The notes: generated by a model not told the origin, from the sequence alone. A DNA stretch of 10,134 bases from Candidatus Spyradosoma merdigallinarum (GCA_018713755.1 DVOG01000131.1:1-10134), one strand, 5' to 3'. Shown: positions 1-6,971, numbered from the stretch's first letter. Translations and numbers: made by a program.

Positions 1-257
1 CGCCGCGGGAACGCCAGCGCCCACGGCGCGCAGAAGACGAGCCACCCCGCCGCGCCCCACATCGCGAAATGCCCGAACATCGTGAGCAGCGCGTAGACCC
101 GGCCTTCGCCGGAAAAATCGATGCTCAGCAGCCGAAAATAATTCAGCGAAATCAGCCCCGCGGCGACGGACGCCAGCAGGAAAAACCACGCGCCGCGCTT
201 CAGAAGCGCCGCGCGGGAACGCTTCGGCGCGGCTGTCTGTTCCTTGTTCTCTTCCAT
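1..257 (-). CDS. YejM/PbgA-like inner-membrane protein (DUF3413-type N-terminus), partial
   Basis: This is the first 85 codons of a gene that continues past the left edge; the ATG is the complement of 255-257. The visible part has a charged cytosolic start (MEENKEQTAAPKRSR), a first membrane segment at about residues 23-40, a loop containing SIDFSGEGRVYALLTMFGHF, and a second membrane segment at about 63-83. The spacing and the G-R-[IV]-Y...GHF pattern match the N-terminal DUF3413 region of YejM/PbgA, the enterobacterial inner-membrane sulfatase-fold protein involved in outer-membrane lipid and LPS control. In that family a periplasmic sulfatase-like domain follows, but it is out of view here. 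No clear ribosome binding site is seen. The gene is divergent from a second membrane phosphotransferase-type gene at 396, which supports an envelope role. The family call rests on 85 residues. It could be another polytopic sulfatase-family protein. Confidence 0.6.
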   Translation of the reverse strand, partial: MEENKEQTAAPKRSRAALLKRGAWFFLLASVAAGLISLNYFRLLSIDFSGEGRVYALLTMFGHFAMWGAAGWLVFCAPWALAFPR

Positions 258-317
258 GCGCACAGAGCTTAGCACGAAGCGCGGACGAACCGAAATCCAA
301 AAATCCGAACGATCTCC

Positions 318-339
318 CGGCGGAAACGCCGCGTTTTTT
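318..339 (+). terminator. GAAA-tetraloop hairpin with T-run, terminator-like
   Basis: A 5-bp all-G/C stem (318-322 with 327-331) closes a GAAA tetraloop and is followed within two bases by six T (334-339). This is the form of a + strand intrinsic terminator. It sits in the divergent gap just upstream of the candidate promoter at 342-370. It would therefore stop transcripts arriving from the left, such as antisense to the YejM-like gene, rather than end a gene. The stem is short, so termination is inferred. Confidence 0.4.
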
Positions 340-341
340 CC

Positions 342-370
342 TTCGCCTTTCCGGCGGCGCGGCGTAGAAT
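342..370 (+). promoter_or_regulatory. candidate sigma70-type promoter of the LTA-synthase-like gene
   Basis: The -10 candidate TAGAAT (365-370) matches TATAAT at 5 of 6 positions. A weak -35, TTCGCC (342-347), lies 17 bp upstream. Initiation near 377 would leave a leader of about 20 nt before the ATG at 396. This is pattern matching only, and promoter consensus in this phylum is not well known. Confidence 0.35.
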
Positions 371-395
371 CGGCGCCCGCTTTTTTTCGGAACTC

Positions 396-2375
396 ATGAA
401 ATTTCCGCAACACGCGCCGCGCTTTTTGTCGCTTTGGCTTTTCAGCGTTTTCTGCGTCATGCTTTTGCTGGCGCTGGGGAGACTGGCGTTATGGATCTTC
501 GCCGCGGAAGCAGGCTTCCCGCCCGAAGAAACGGCGCGCGCGTGGAGCGTCGCCCTGCGCTTCGACATGATGGCGGCGGCGTATCTGTGCACGCCCGTGC
601 TGCTGTGCTGGGGCGCGACGGCGGCGTTCCCGCGGCGGAGGCGCGCGCTGCTGAAGGCGGCGAGAATCGCGGCGCTGTGCGCGGGCGTTCTGGTCGTTTT
701 GCTCGAAGTCGCCGACTTCGGTTTTTTCCTCGAATACGGCGACCAGTTCAACGTCTGGGTGCTCGGCATGGCCAACGACGACGCGCGCGCCGTGATCGGC
801 ACGATTCTCCGCGACTACGCGTGGGAGCGTTATCTGCTCGCGGCGGCGGCGGGAACGCTCGCGTGGACGCTATTCTTTCTTCCCGCAAGCCGGCGCGTCG
901 TGAAAATCGCCGCGGCGCTCCCGCGCTCCCGCGGGATTTCGCTCGCGTTTTTCTTCGCCGCGCTCGCGTGCGCCGTCGTTTTCTACCGCGGAGGCGCGCA
1001 CCGGCGGCCGCTCCGCCTGCGCGACGCCGCCGTCTGCGCCACGGAAAAACTCAACAACCTCGTGCTCAATCCCGTCTACGCGCTGAAGACCGCGCTCGTC
1101 GACCGGTGGAAAATTTCCAATCAGGGCGCCGCGCCGTATTTCGTCGGCGACGTTCCCGCGCAGGCGAAGCTGCTTTTCGGGAAAAAAGCGGAAAACGCGC
1201 AGACGATCAGCGAACTTTTCATGACGAAAAACGAGCGGCTGAATCCGGGAACGCCGCCGCCGAAGCGCGTTTTTCTCTTCGTCATGGAAAGCTACGACCG
1301 CTGGCCGATGCTCGAAAAATACGCCGGGCTCGGGCTGTGCGACGCGCTGCGCGCCTTGGAAAAAAACGGCGCTTCGTCGCCGAATTTCGTTTCCGGCGCG
1401 GACGGCACGATGCTCTCGCTTTCGGCGATTCTTTCGGGCATTCCCGACATCGAAGCCGCGCAGAATTACCGCCCCGGCGGAGAAAAGGCGTTCCCGACGG
1501 CGCTGGCGGAAATCTTCGGCCGTCTCGGATACAAGACGCGCTTCGCCTACTGCGGCTACGGCTTCTGGCAACACGTCGAGAACTACGCGCGGGAACAGGG
1601 CTTCGACGAAGTCGTGCTCGGCGGCGACGTTCCCGACTGCCCGAAAAAATACAAGGGCGAGTGGGGCGTGCCCGATCATTTCCTGTTTTCGCATCTTGAA
1701 AAACTCGCCGACGCAGACGGCGACGCTCCGGTCTTCACGCTCGTGCTGAGCGCGTCTTATCACCCGCCCTACGATCTCCCGCTGGAGGAATTCGGCTGCC
1801 CGCCGTTGCGCGTTTCCGCGGAACTCGAAAAAATTTTCGACGGGAAGACGCCGCTGAACACCTTCGCGCATTTCCGGTACGCCGACCGCGCGCTGGGAAA
1901 ATTCGTCGCGGACGTTTCCCGCAAGCATCCGGACACGCTCTTCGCCGTGACGGGCGACCATTTTTCGCGGCGTTTTCCGAACGCGAATCCGACCGCGGCG
2001 GAGCGCACGCAGGTGCCGTTCGTGCTCGCGGGCAAAGGCGTTTCCGCGGGAACGGCGCTGCCTTTCGGCACGCACGCCGACATCGCGCCGACGCTGCTCT
2101 CTCTGTGCGCGCCGGAGGGCTTCGAATACATGACGTTCGGCGTCAGCCTCTTTTCCGAAAAAGCGCGGGAACGCCGCTGCGCTTACGGCGCGCGCGCCGT
2201 CGTTCACGAAGGCGGCCTCTTCATTTACGGAACGCCGCAGGAAAGCTGCGGCAAGAAAATACCGCCGGAAGAAGCCGAGGCGATGAAGGCGGAGACGGAC
2301 GCGCTGCGCGCGCTCGCGTGGACGTATTTCGAAAAAGGCGACGCGCTGCGCCCGCCCGAAAAAGAAAAGAAGTGA
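396..2375 (+). CDS. LTA synthase/sulfatase-family membrane protein (probable phosphoglycerol or phosphoethanolamine transferase)
   Basis: The 659-residue protein has an N-terminal membrane domain with about five segments (near residues 11-35, 54-77, 89-111, 145-163 and 181-197). A linker at about 205-232 carries the RPLxLxDA...LNxLxLNP pattern usual in this family. A periplasmic alkaline-phosphatase-fold catalytic domain begins at about 290. Residues that align with the LtaS metal and nucleophile set are E298 (VMESYD), T338 (ADGTMLS, probable nucleophile), H456 (SASYHPPYD), and D521 and H522 (VTGDHFS), so the active site looks intact. Family members move phosphoglycerol or similar head groups from phospholipids onto envelope polymers. 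In a Gram-negative host the acceptor could be a periplasmic glucan, lipid or LPS; the substrate is not readable from sequence. The ATG at 396 precedes the first membrane helix directly. It ends in a convergent arrangement with purC across a shared terminator. Confidence 0.82.
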   Translation: MKFPQHAPRFLSLWLFSVFCVMLLLALGRLALWIFAAEAGFPPEETARAWSVALRFDMMAAAYLCTPVLLCWGATAAFPRRRRALLKAARIAALCAGVLVVLLEVADFGFFLEYGDQFNVWVLGMANDDARAVIGTILRDYAWERYLLAAAAGTLAWTLFFLPASRRVVKIAAALPRSRGISLAFFFAALACAVVFYRGGAHRRPLRLRDAAVCATEKLNNLVLNPVYALKTALVDRWKISNQGAAPYFVGDVPAQAKLLFGKKAENAQTISELFMTKNERLNPGTPPPKRVFLFVMESYDRWPMLEKYAGLGLCDALRALEKNGASSPNFVSGADGTMLSLSAILSGIPDIEAAQNYRPGGEKAFPTALAEIFGRLGYKTRFAYCGYGFWQHVENYAREQGFDEVVLGGDVPDCPKKYKGEWGVPDHFLFSHLEKLADADGDAPVFTLVLSASYHPPYDLPLEEFGCPPLRVSAELEKIFDGKTPLNTFAHFRYADRALGKFVADVSRKHPDTLFAVTGDHFSRRFPNANPTAAERTQVPFVLAGKGVSAGTALPFGTHADIAPTLLSLCAPEGFEYMTFGVSLFSEKARERRCAYGARAVVHEGGLFIYGTPQESCGKKIPPEEAEAMKAETDALRALAWTYFEKGDALRPPEKEKK

Positions 2376-2414
2376 CGGGGCTTCCGCCGCCCCGCGCGGG
2401 AACGACGCGGAAAC

Positions 2415-2449
2415 AAAAAAAGAGCGCCCGCGGAAACGGTCGCTCTTTT
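2415..2449. terminator. bidirectional intrinsic terminator between convergent genes
   Basis: The inverted repeat AAAAGAGCG (2418-2426) and CGCTCTTTT (2441-2449) has inner pairing of 2428-2430 with 2437-2439. The A-run on the left and T-run on the right make it work in both directions. It lies 40 nt after the LTA-synthase-like stop and 30 nt after the purC stop on the other strand, so it serves both genes. Confidence 0.8.
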
Positions 2450-2478
2450 CATTTTCGCCGAAGAAAAACGGCGGCGGC

Positions 2479-3393
2479 TCAGATGCTCATCAGTTTTTCG
2501 AGCGCGCCGAGATAAAGGTCTCGGGAACGCGCCACGATGTCCGCGGGAAGCGCGGGAGCGGGCGGCTGCTTGTCCCAGTCGAGGCTTTCCAGGTAATCGC
2601 GCACGAACTGCTTGTCGAACGACGGCTGCGGCTTCCCCGGCGCGTAGCCTTCCTGCGGCCAGTAGCGCGAAGAGTCCGGCGTGAGCACTTCGTCGATGAG
2701 GAAAAGATTTCCCGCCGCGTCCGTGCCGAATTCGAACTTCGTGTCGGCGAGAATCAGCCCGGCGCGGTCCGCGACTTTCGTGCCGAGCGCGAAAAGCTCG
2801 AGCGTCGCCTTCTTGACCTTGGCGAAAGTTTCCGCGCCGAGGATTTCCTCGCAGCGCGCCTCGGTAATCGGTTCGTCGTGCCCCTGCGCGGCCTTGGTGG
2901 AAGGCGTGAAAATCGGCTCGGGCAATTTCTGGCTCTCGAGCATTCCCGCCGGGAGCGCGTGGTCGAGAATCGCCTGCGTCTTCTTGTATTCCTTCCAGCC
3001 CGATCCCGCGAGATAGCCGCGCACGACGGCCTCGATCGGCAACGGGTTGAGCTTGCGCACGAGCATCGAGCGCGCCGCGAGCTGCGGGAAATCCTTCAGC
3101 AGCTCCGCGACCGCGGCGTCGTGTTCGGGAACGAGATGCGTCGGCATCACTTCCGCCGCGCGCGCGAACCACCACAGGCTGATCTGCGTCAGCAGCACGC
3201 CCTTGCCGGGAACGCCGTTGGGCATGATCGCGTCGAACGCGGAAATGCGGTCGGTCGCGACGATGAGCAGCCGGTCGCCGAGGTCGAAAATTTCGCGCAC
3301 TTTTCCGGATGCGATTTTTTTGAAAGGCAGGCCTTCGACGGTCATGAGAGCGTCCGAAGGCAGGCTGCCGCGGATTTCTGCGATGGTCATCAT
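2479..3393 (-). CDS. purC: phosphoribosylaminoimidazole-succinocarboxamide synthase (SAICAR synthase)
   Basis: The enzyme joins CAIR and aspartate with ATP to give SAICAR in de novo purine synthesis in the cytosol. The 304-residue product has the N-terminal ATP-loop motif GKVREIF (30-36), TDRISAFD (48-54 region), SAICAR synthetase signature 1 around PLPIEAVVRGYLAGSGWKEY (117-136) and signature 2 LADTKFEFG (215-223). The YWPQEGY segment (244-250) is typical of the longer form. At 304 residues it belongs to the longer class (yeast Ade1-like) rather than the ~237-residue E. coli form. Start: two adjacent ATG codons (MM) at 3393; either could be used, and the family pattern of a short lead before LPFKKIASGKVRE fits. 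No strong ribosome binding site is visible. It is a single gene, divergent from the lipoprotein gene, with a candidate purine-type operator in its promoter (3449-3464). Confidence 0.96.
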   Translation of the reverse strand: MMTIAEIRGSLPSDALMTVEGLPFKKIASGKVREIFDLGDRLLIVATDRISAFDAIMPNGVPGKGVLLTQISLWWFARAAEVMPTHLVPEHDAAVAELLKDFPQLAARSMLVRKLNPLPIEAVVRGYLAGSGWKEYKKTQAILDHALPAGMLESQKLPEPIFTPSTKAAQGHDEPITEARCEEILGAETFAKVKKATLELFALGTKVADRAGLILADTKFEFGTDAAGNLFLIDEVLTPDSSRYWPQEGYAPGKPQPSFDKQFVRDYLESLDWDKQPPAPALPADIVARSRDLYLGALEKLMSI

Positions 3394-3423
3394 GTTCTTG
3401 CGGAAAAAAGAAACGAAGCGGAT

Positions 3424-3452
3424 TTTTTAAGGATTCGGCGGCGGGAACGCAA
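3424..3452 (-). promoter_or_regulatory. candidate purC promoter
   Basis: Read on the minus strand, TTGCGT (complement of 3447-3452) lies 17 bp before TAAAAA (complement of 3424-3429). Initiation near 3417 would give a leader of about 24 nt before the purC ATG. Both boxes are imperfect. The -35 overlaps one copy of the GGGAACG word and the palindrome at 3449-3464. Confidence 0.3.
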
Positions 3453-3464
3453 AACGTTTTTTCG
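3449..3464. promoter_or_regulatory. candidate LacI/PurR-type operator
   Basis: The stretch GCAAAACGTTTTTTCG contains the perfect 10-bp palindrome AAAACGTTTT (3451-3460) centred on CG. The layout GCAA...CG...TT is that of LacI-family sites and is close to the E. coli PurR box (ACGCAAACGTTTTCGT), though with an extra base in the left arm. It overlaps the candidate purC -35, which suits repression of a purine gene. Whether a LacI-family regulator binds here is inference. Confidence 0.35.
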
Positions 3465-3496
3465 CGGGAACGCCGCGCGCGGAAAAAAATTTCGTC

Positions 3497-3524
3497 TTTA
3501 CAAAAAATGCGGTTTCCGTAATCT
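3497..3524 (+). promoter_or_regulatory. candidate promoter of the small lipoprotein gene
   Basis: TTTACA (3497-3502, 5 of 6 to the -35 consensus) is followed after 16 bp by TAATCT (3519-3524, a weak -10). This is within the A/T-rich part of the divergent gap and would start transcripts about 35 nt before the ATG at 3567. The -10 is poor, so confidence is low. Confidence 0.35.
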
Positions 3525-3566
3525 TTTTCGCAACGAAATTCACCCCCAGCAAGCAGAAACACGTTT

Positions 3567-3845
3567 ATGAAATACCTTAAGCTCGCAGTTCTCTCCTCGG
3601 TCATCGCCGCGGCGGCAGGCCTTTCCGGCTGCGCCGGACACGACACGTCCTACAAAGGCCCCGGAGTTTCCAACGAACCCTCTCACAACCTGCTCGGCGT
3701 CATCACCACGTATCCGAGCTCCTACCGTTTCGTGAACGACACGGAATCGCTCGTCATCCGCACGGAAGACCTTTGGTGCCGCCGCGATTTCTCCGGCGAC
3801 AACGTTTCGCTCTTCTGGGGGCTGATCAACATCTGCGACTATTGA
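3567..3845 (+). CDS. small lipoprotein of unknown function
   Basis: The 92-residue product starts with a lipoprotein signal peptide: MKYLKLAV, a hydrophobic core rich in Ala, then the lipobox LSGC with the lipidated cysteine at residue 22. The mature part of about 70 residues is soluble-looking, with YPSSYRFVNDTES near the middle, two more cysteines late in the protein and the terminal stretch SGDNVSLFWGLINICDY. I do not recognise the family. The GDNxSLxWGL end may be a useful search motif. No membrane helix follows the signal, so it should be a membrane-anchored periplasmic or outer-leaflet lipoprotein. No Shine-Dalgarno sequence is seen before the ATG. It has its own candidate promoter and a strong terminator (3910-3941), so it looks like a single-gene unit. 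Its codon use is a little less G/C-biased than that of its neighbours. Confidence 0.8.
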   Translation: MKYLKLAVLSSVIAAAAGLSGCAGHDTSYKGPGVSNEPSHNLLGVITTYPSSYRFVNDTESLVIRTEDLWCRRDFSGDNVSLFWGLINICDY

Positions 3846-3909
3846 GCCCGCGCCCTCGCGCGTTCCCGCGGCTAAAACGGTCCACCCTTTCCTTCAATTG
3901 TTGTTGCCG

Positions 3910-3941
3910 GCTCCGGAGTTTTTCTCCGGAGCTTTTTCTTT
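3910..3941 (+). terminator. strong rho-independent terminator after the lipoprotein gene
   Basis: A perfect 9-bp stem GCTCCGGAG (3910-3918) / CTCCGGAGC (3924-3932) with a TTTTT loop is followed by TTTTTCTTT (3933-3941). It lies 64 nt after the lipoprotein stop. It ends only 11 nt before the next gene's ATG on the same strand, so it is also in the position of a leader attenuator for that gene. Confidence 0.85.
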
Positions 3942-3952
3942 GAAAAAAAAAC

Positions 3953-5623
3953 ATGCCCGCCGAAAATTCCTGCAACGTCGCCCGCTTCCTGCGGGAATCC
4001 GCCGAACGCGTTCCCGACAACTGCGCCGTGCGCTTCCCGACGGGGCGCGGGAACGCGCCGCGCGCGCTGACCTTCGCGCAGCTCGACCGGTTCACGGCGG
4101 GAACGGCGGCGCTTTTCCGCGCTCGCGGCATCCGCGCGGGAACGCGCACGCTGCTGATGGCGCGTCCGGGCGCGGAGCTGATTTTGTGCGCCTTCGCGCT
4201 CTTCCGCATCGGCGCCGTTCCCGTCGCGATCGATCCGGGCATGGGGCTGAAAAGTTTCCTGCGCTGCGTGAAGAAAACCGCGCCGGAAGCGCTCGTCGGC
4301 ATCCCGCTCGCGCTCGCCGCGCGGCGCGTCTTTTTCCGGAAATTCGCCTCGGTGAAAATCGCCGTCGCCGTCGGCACGCGCGCGTTTTTCCGCGCGGCGG
4401 AAAACTTTTCCCGCGACGAAAATCTCGACCTCGGCATCGCGCGCTCCGGCGCCGAAGACCTCGCCGCGATTCTTTTCACGAGCGGATCCACCGGCGCGCC
4501 CAAGGGCGTCTGCTACACGCACGGCATTTTCGACGCGCAGCGGGAAATCATCCGCGATTTTTACGGCATTCGCCCGGGAGAAATCGACCTGCCGCTGCTG
4601 CCGATTTTCGCCCTCTTCGATCCCGCGCTCGGCATGACGACGATCGCTCCGGAGATGAACCCGGCGAAACCCGCCTCGCTCGACCCGGAAAAAATCGTCC
4701 GCGCCATCCGCGAAAACAACGTCTCCGTCTCCTTCGGGTCGCCGATTCTTTGGCGGAAAATCGCGGAATACTGCGACGCGCGCGGCGAGACGCTCCCGTC
4801 CCTGCGCCGCGTGCTCTGCGCGGGAACGTCCGTGCCGCCCGCGCTGACGGCGCTGCTGAAAAAGACGCTGCCCAACGCGGAAATCCATTCGCCTTACGGC
4901 GCGACGGAAAACCTGCCCGTCTCCGACGTCACGGCGGACGAAGTGCTCGCGCGCACGGGAGCGCTCACCGACAGCGGCCGCGGAACCTGCACGGGAAAAA
5001 TTCTTCCGCAGAACCGCGTCCGCATCATCCCGATCCGCGACGACGCCGTCGCCTCTTTCGCCGACGTTCCCGTTCTCGCCGAAAACTGCCCCGGCGAAAT
5101 CTGCGTCTGCGGCCCCACGACGACGCGGGCATACTTCAACGACGCTCCCGCGACGCGCGCGGCGAAAATCGCCGATCCCGCGGACGGCTCGCTTTGGCAC
5201 CGCATGGGCGACGTCGGCTACATCGGCTCCGACGGCGAGCTGTGGTTTCTCGGCCGCAAGGCGGAGCGCGTCGAAACGCCCGCGGGAACGCTTTTCACGG
5301 AGGCCTGCGAACCGATTTTCAACACGCATCCGGACGTGTTCCGCTCGGCGCTGATCGGGCTCGGCGCGCGCGGGAACGAGACGCCCGCGATCGTCGTCGA
5401 ACTGCGCGCGGGAACGCCGAAGCGCCGCCGCGCCGAGATTCCGGCGGAACTCCGCGCCCTCGCGCTGCGCTGCGGCGCGACGAAAGACATCCGCCGCTTT
5501 TTCGTGCATCCGGAAAAATTCCCGGTGGACGTCCGCCACAACGCGAAAATCCACCGCCTGACGCTGAAAAAATACTACGAAAAAAAGCTTTCCTCCAGCG
5601 GAAGTCTCGCGGCGGAAAGCTGA
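3953..5623 (+). CDS. oleC: OleC-like AMP-forming ligase (fatty-acid adenylating / beta-lactone synthetase family)
   Basis: The 556-residue ANL-superfamily enzyme has the core motifs in order: the ATP P-loop TSGSTGAPKG (176-185), LPIFALFDPALGMTT in the substrate region, YGATEN (315-320), MGDVGYIGSDGELWFLGR (418-435) and the C-terminal catalytic lysine K532 in FPVDVRHNAKIHR. The 'LFALFxPALGMT' and 'FPVDxRHNAKI' signatures are those I associate with OleC, which in olefin biosynthesis adenylates a beta-hydroxy acid and closes it to a beta-lactone. That is family knowledge; a related long-chain acyl-CoA or acyl-AMP ligase is the main alternative. Cytosolic, with no signal peptide. OleA, OleB and OleD are not in view, so the pathway is unconfirmed. 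The ATG at 3953 gives the normal family start. There is no obvious Shine-Dalgarno sequence and an intrinsic terminator sits just upstream. Confidence 0.75.
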   Translation: MPAENSCNVARFLRESAERVPDNCAVRFPTGRGNAPRALTFAQLDRFTAGTAALFRARGIRAGTRTLLMARPGAELILCAFALFRIGAVPVAIDPGMGLKSFLRCVKKTAPEALVGIPLALAARRVFFRKFASVKIAVAVGTRAFFRAAENFSRDENLDLGIARSGAEDLAAILFTSGSTGAPKGVCYTHGIFDAQREIIRDFYGIRPGEIDLPLLPIFALFDPALGMTTIAPEMNPAKPASLDPEKIVRAIRENNVSVSFGSPILWRKIAEYCDARGETLPSLRRVLCAGTSVPPALTALLKKTLPNAEIHSPYGATENLPVSDVTADEVLARTGALTDSGRGTCTGKILPQNRVRIIPIRDDAVASFADVPVLAENCPGEICVCGPTTTRAYFNDAPATRAAKIADPADGSLWHRMGDVGYIGSDGELWFLGRKAERVETPAGTLFTEACEPIFNTHPDVFRSALIGLGARGNETPAIVVELRAGTPKRRRAEIPAELRALALRCGATKDIRRFFVHPEKFPVDVRHNAKIHRLTLKKYYEKKLSSSGSLAAES

Positions 5624-5624
5624 G

Positions 5625-5649
5625 AAAAAAAAGCGCGGGAACGCCGCGC
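5625..5649 (-). terminator. intrinsic terminator of the DUF3472 gene
   Basis: Stem GCGCGG (5633-5638) / CCGCGC (5644-5649) with loop GAACG is flanked on the left by eight A (5625-5632), which become a U-tract on the minus strand. It lies 15 nt after the minus-strand stop at 5664. The hairpin is itself built from a copy of the GCGGGAACG word. It touches the stop codon of the oleC-like gene. Confidence 0.6.
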
Positions 5650-5663
5650 GACAGGGCGTCGCC

Positions 5664-6971
5664 TCAAATGCCCGTTCCCGCCTCCGCGGGAACGCCGAGC
5701 TTTTCGAGCGCCGCGAAATCGATCTCCGGCGCGCGCCCGGAGGCTTCGCGCGAAAAGAGCTTTCCCGGCTCGACCAGCCCGTCGAAAAAGCCGCAGTTTT
5801 TCAGCCAAAAACGTTTCCCGTCGGGAGAAACGCCGCCGGCGTAATCGACGCGCATTTTCTTGTTCCCCGTTTCGTCGCAGGCGTAGAGGCAGGACGTGAG
5901 CTCGGTCCACTTGCCGTCCTTGCCGCGCGCCCACTGATTCGAGAAAACGGCGCGACGTTTCCGCCAACCGTGCTCCGGCGAAAAATTCTCAAGAAAAGAA
6001 TACGGCCGCTTCACCCACGTCTGCGTCTGCGGACGGACGAACGAGGCGATCAGCCGCCACGCGCCTTCTTCCGGCGCGAAGAAATAGCCTGTGTATTCCG
6101 AGTTTCCGCCTTCGAGCGGGCGAACGCGCACGAGAAATTTATAGACCGTCCCCGCGCGCCACGGATAGCGCAGAAAGCTCTGCCCGCCGGCGCCCTCGTT
6201 CCCGAATTCGCCGATGCGCACGCCCTCGCCCTTCCGCACGGGAACGACGCGGCTTCCCGCGGGAACGGACTTCGGGTCGTCCGTGTCGAACGGGCTCCAC
6301 ACGGAAAAAAGCACGCGTCGCTCCGTCGGAGAATTGACCTGCATCCCGAAATAGCCTTCCGCGAAGCCGCATGCCATCGCGTAAGTGCCCAAGGCGTCCT
6401 CGCCCTCGGGAACGAACGCCTCGTTGTAAAAATATTCGACGTCGCAGTCCTGCGGCACGACGTAGCCGATGTTCACGGAAGCGCCGCGGCGCCCCCAGTA
6501 AGGCTCGAAATCGCGGACGAAATTCGTGCCCCCCTCGACGCCGTCAAGCCGCAGCTCGGAAATTTCCGCCTCGCCGCCGCCCGTCGCGCGGATTTCCGCG
6601 CGCTGATAACCGGCTTTCGAAAAATCCGCTTTCCCGAGCGGATACGTCCTGTAATCCTCGCCGTCGACGCGCACGCGGAATTTTTCGTTCCCGCAGAGAA
6701 CTTCGAGCACGGCGTTCCCGCGCGCCTTCAGCGAAAGCAGCACGTCTTTCTGCGGTTTTTCGAGCGAGAAAAAGACGCCGGAGACTGCCGTCGTGCCTCC
6801 CCGGACGCCAAGCCCCGCGTTCGAAACTTTCGCCCCCTCGCCGGAAAGCACGTAAGCGTTCCCGCCCATGCCCACGGAAACGGTCTCGCCGACCGCGGCG
6901 GAAGCGGTCAGCCACGCGACCGCGAACGCCGCAGGAAGCGCGAATAAAACTTTTCTGAAAATGCTGTTCAT
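5664..6971 (-). CDS. secreted DUF5077/DUF3472 domain protein
   Basis: The 435-residue product begins MNSIFRKVLFALPAAF with a Sec signal peptide likely cut near residues 25-28 (TASA-AVG). Residues about 33-150 (GGNAYVLSGEGAKVS..., LKARGNAVLEVL) fit the DUF5077 carbohydrate-binding-like domain. Residues about 155-400 fit DUF3472, with CGFAEGYFGMQVNS (201-214), LFSVWSPFDTDDPKS (221-235), GEFGNEGAGGQSFLRYPW (254-271) and the late YAGG...FWLKNCGFF block (377-396). This pairing is common in Bacteroidetes and Verrucomicrobia. The biochemical role is not established to my knowledge, though it is often near glycan-use genes. The start is set by a GGAG Shine-Dalgarno (complement of 6980-6983) 8 nt upstream and by the signal peptide. 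The open frame upstream to 7301 lacks protein-like content. The last codons overlap a hairpin of the GGGAACG word (5673-5694). Confidence 0.85.
   Translation of the reverse strand: MNSIFRKVLFALPAAFAVAWLTASAAVGETVSVGMGGNAYVLSGEGAKVSNAGLGVRGGTTAVSGVFFSLEKPQKDVLLSLKARGNAVLEVLCGNEKFRVRVDGEDYRTYPLGKADFSKAGYQRAEIRATGGGEAEISELRLDGVEGGTNFVRDFEPYWGRRGASVNIGYVVPQDCDVEYFYNEAFVPEGEDALGTYAMACGFAEGYFGMQVNSPTERRVLFSVWSPFDTDDPKSVPAGSRVVPVRKGEGVRIGEFGNEGAGGQSFLRYPWRAGTVYKFLVRVRPLEGGNSEYTGYFFAPEEGAWRLIASFVRPQTQTWVKRPYSFLENFSPEHGWRKRRAVFSNQWARGKDGKWTELTSCLYACDETGNKKMRVDYAGGVSPDGKRFWLKNCGFFDGLVEPGKLFSREASGRAPEIDFAALEKLGVPAEAGTGI
5673..5694. repeat. inverted pair of the GGGAACG word inside the 3' end of the DUF3472 gene
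   Basis: CGTTCCCGC (5673-5681) and GCGGGAACG (5686-5694) form a perfect 9-bp stem with a 4-nt loop. The hairpin encodes part of the final GVPAEAGTG residues and ends 9 nt before the stop region, so coding and structure share the same bases. Confidence 0.75.

Noticed and set aside
870..2207. 445-codon minus-strand frame opposite the LTA-synthase-like gene
   Set aside because: Shadow frame; the opposite strand carries the conserved catalytic residues and membrane segments.
2225..3646. 473-codon minus-strand frame spanning purC, the terminator and the lipoprotein start
   Set aside because: Runs across a clear terminator and two real genes in another frame; content is Arg/Ala-rich without motifs.
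3872..5554. 560-codon open frame on the minus strand opposite the oleC-like gene
   Set aside because: Arg/Ala/Asp-rich, no domain motifs, fully antisense to a gene with intact catalytic motifs; a by-product of high G+C codon bias.
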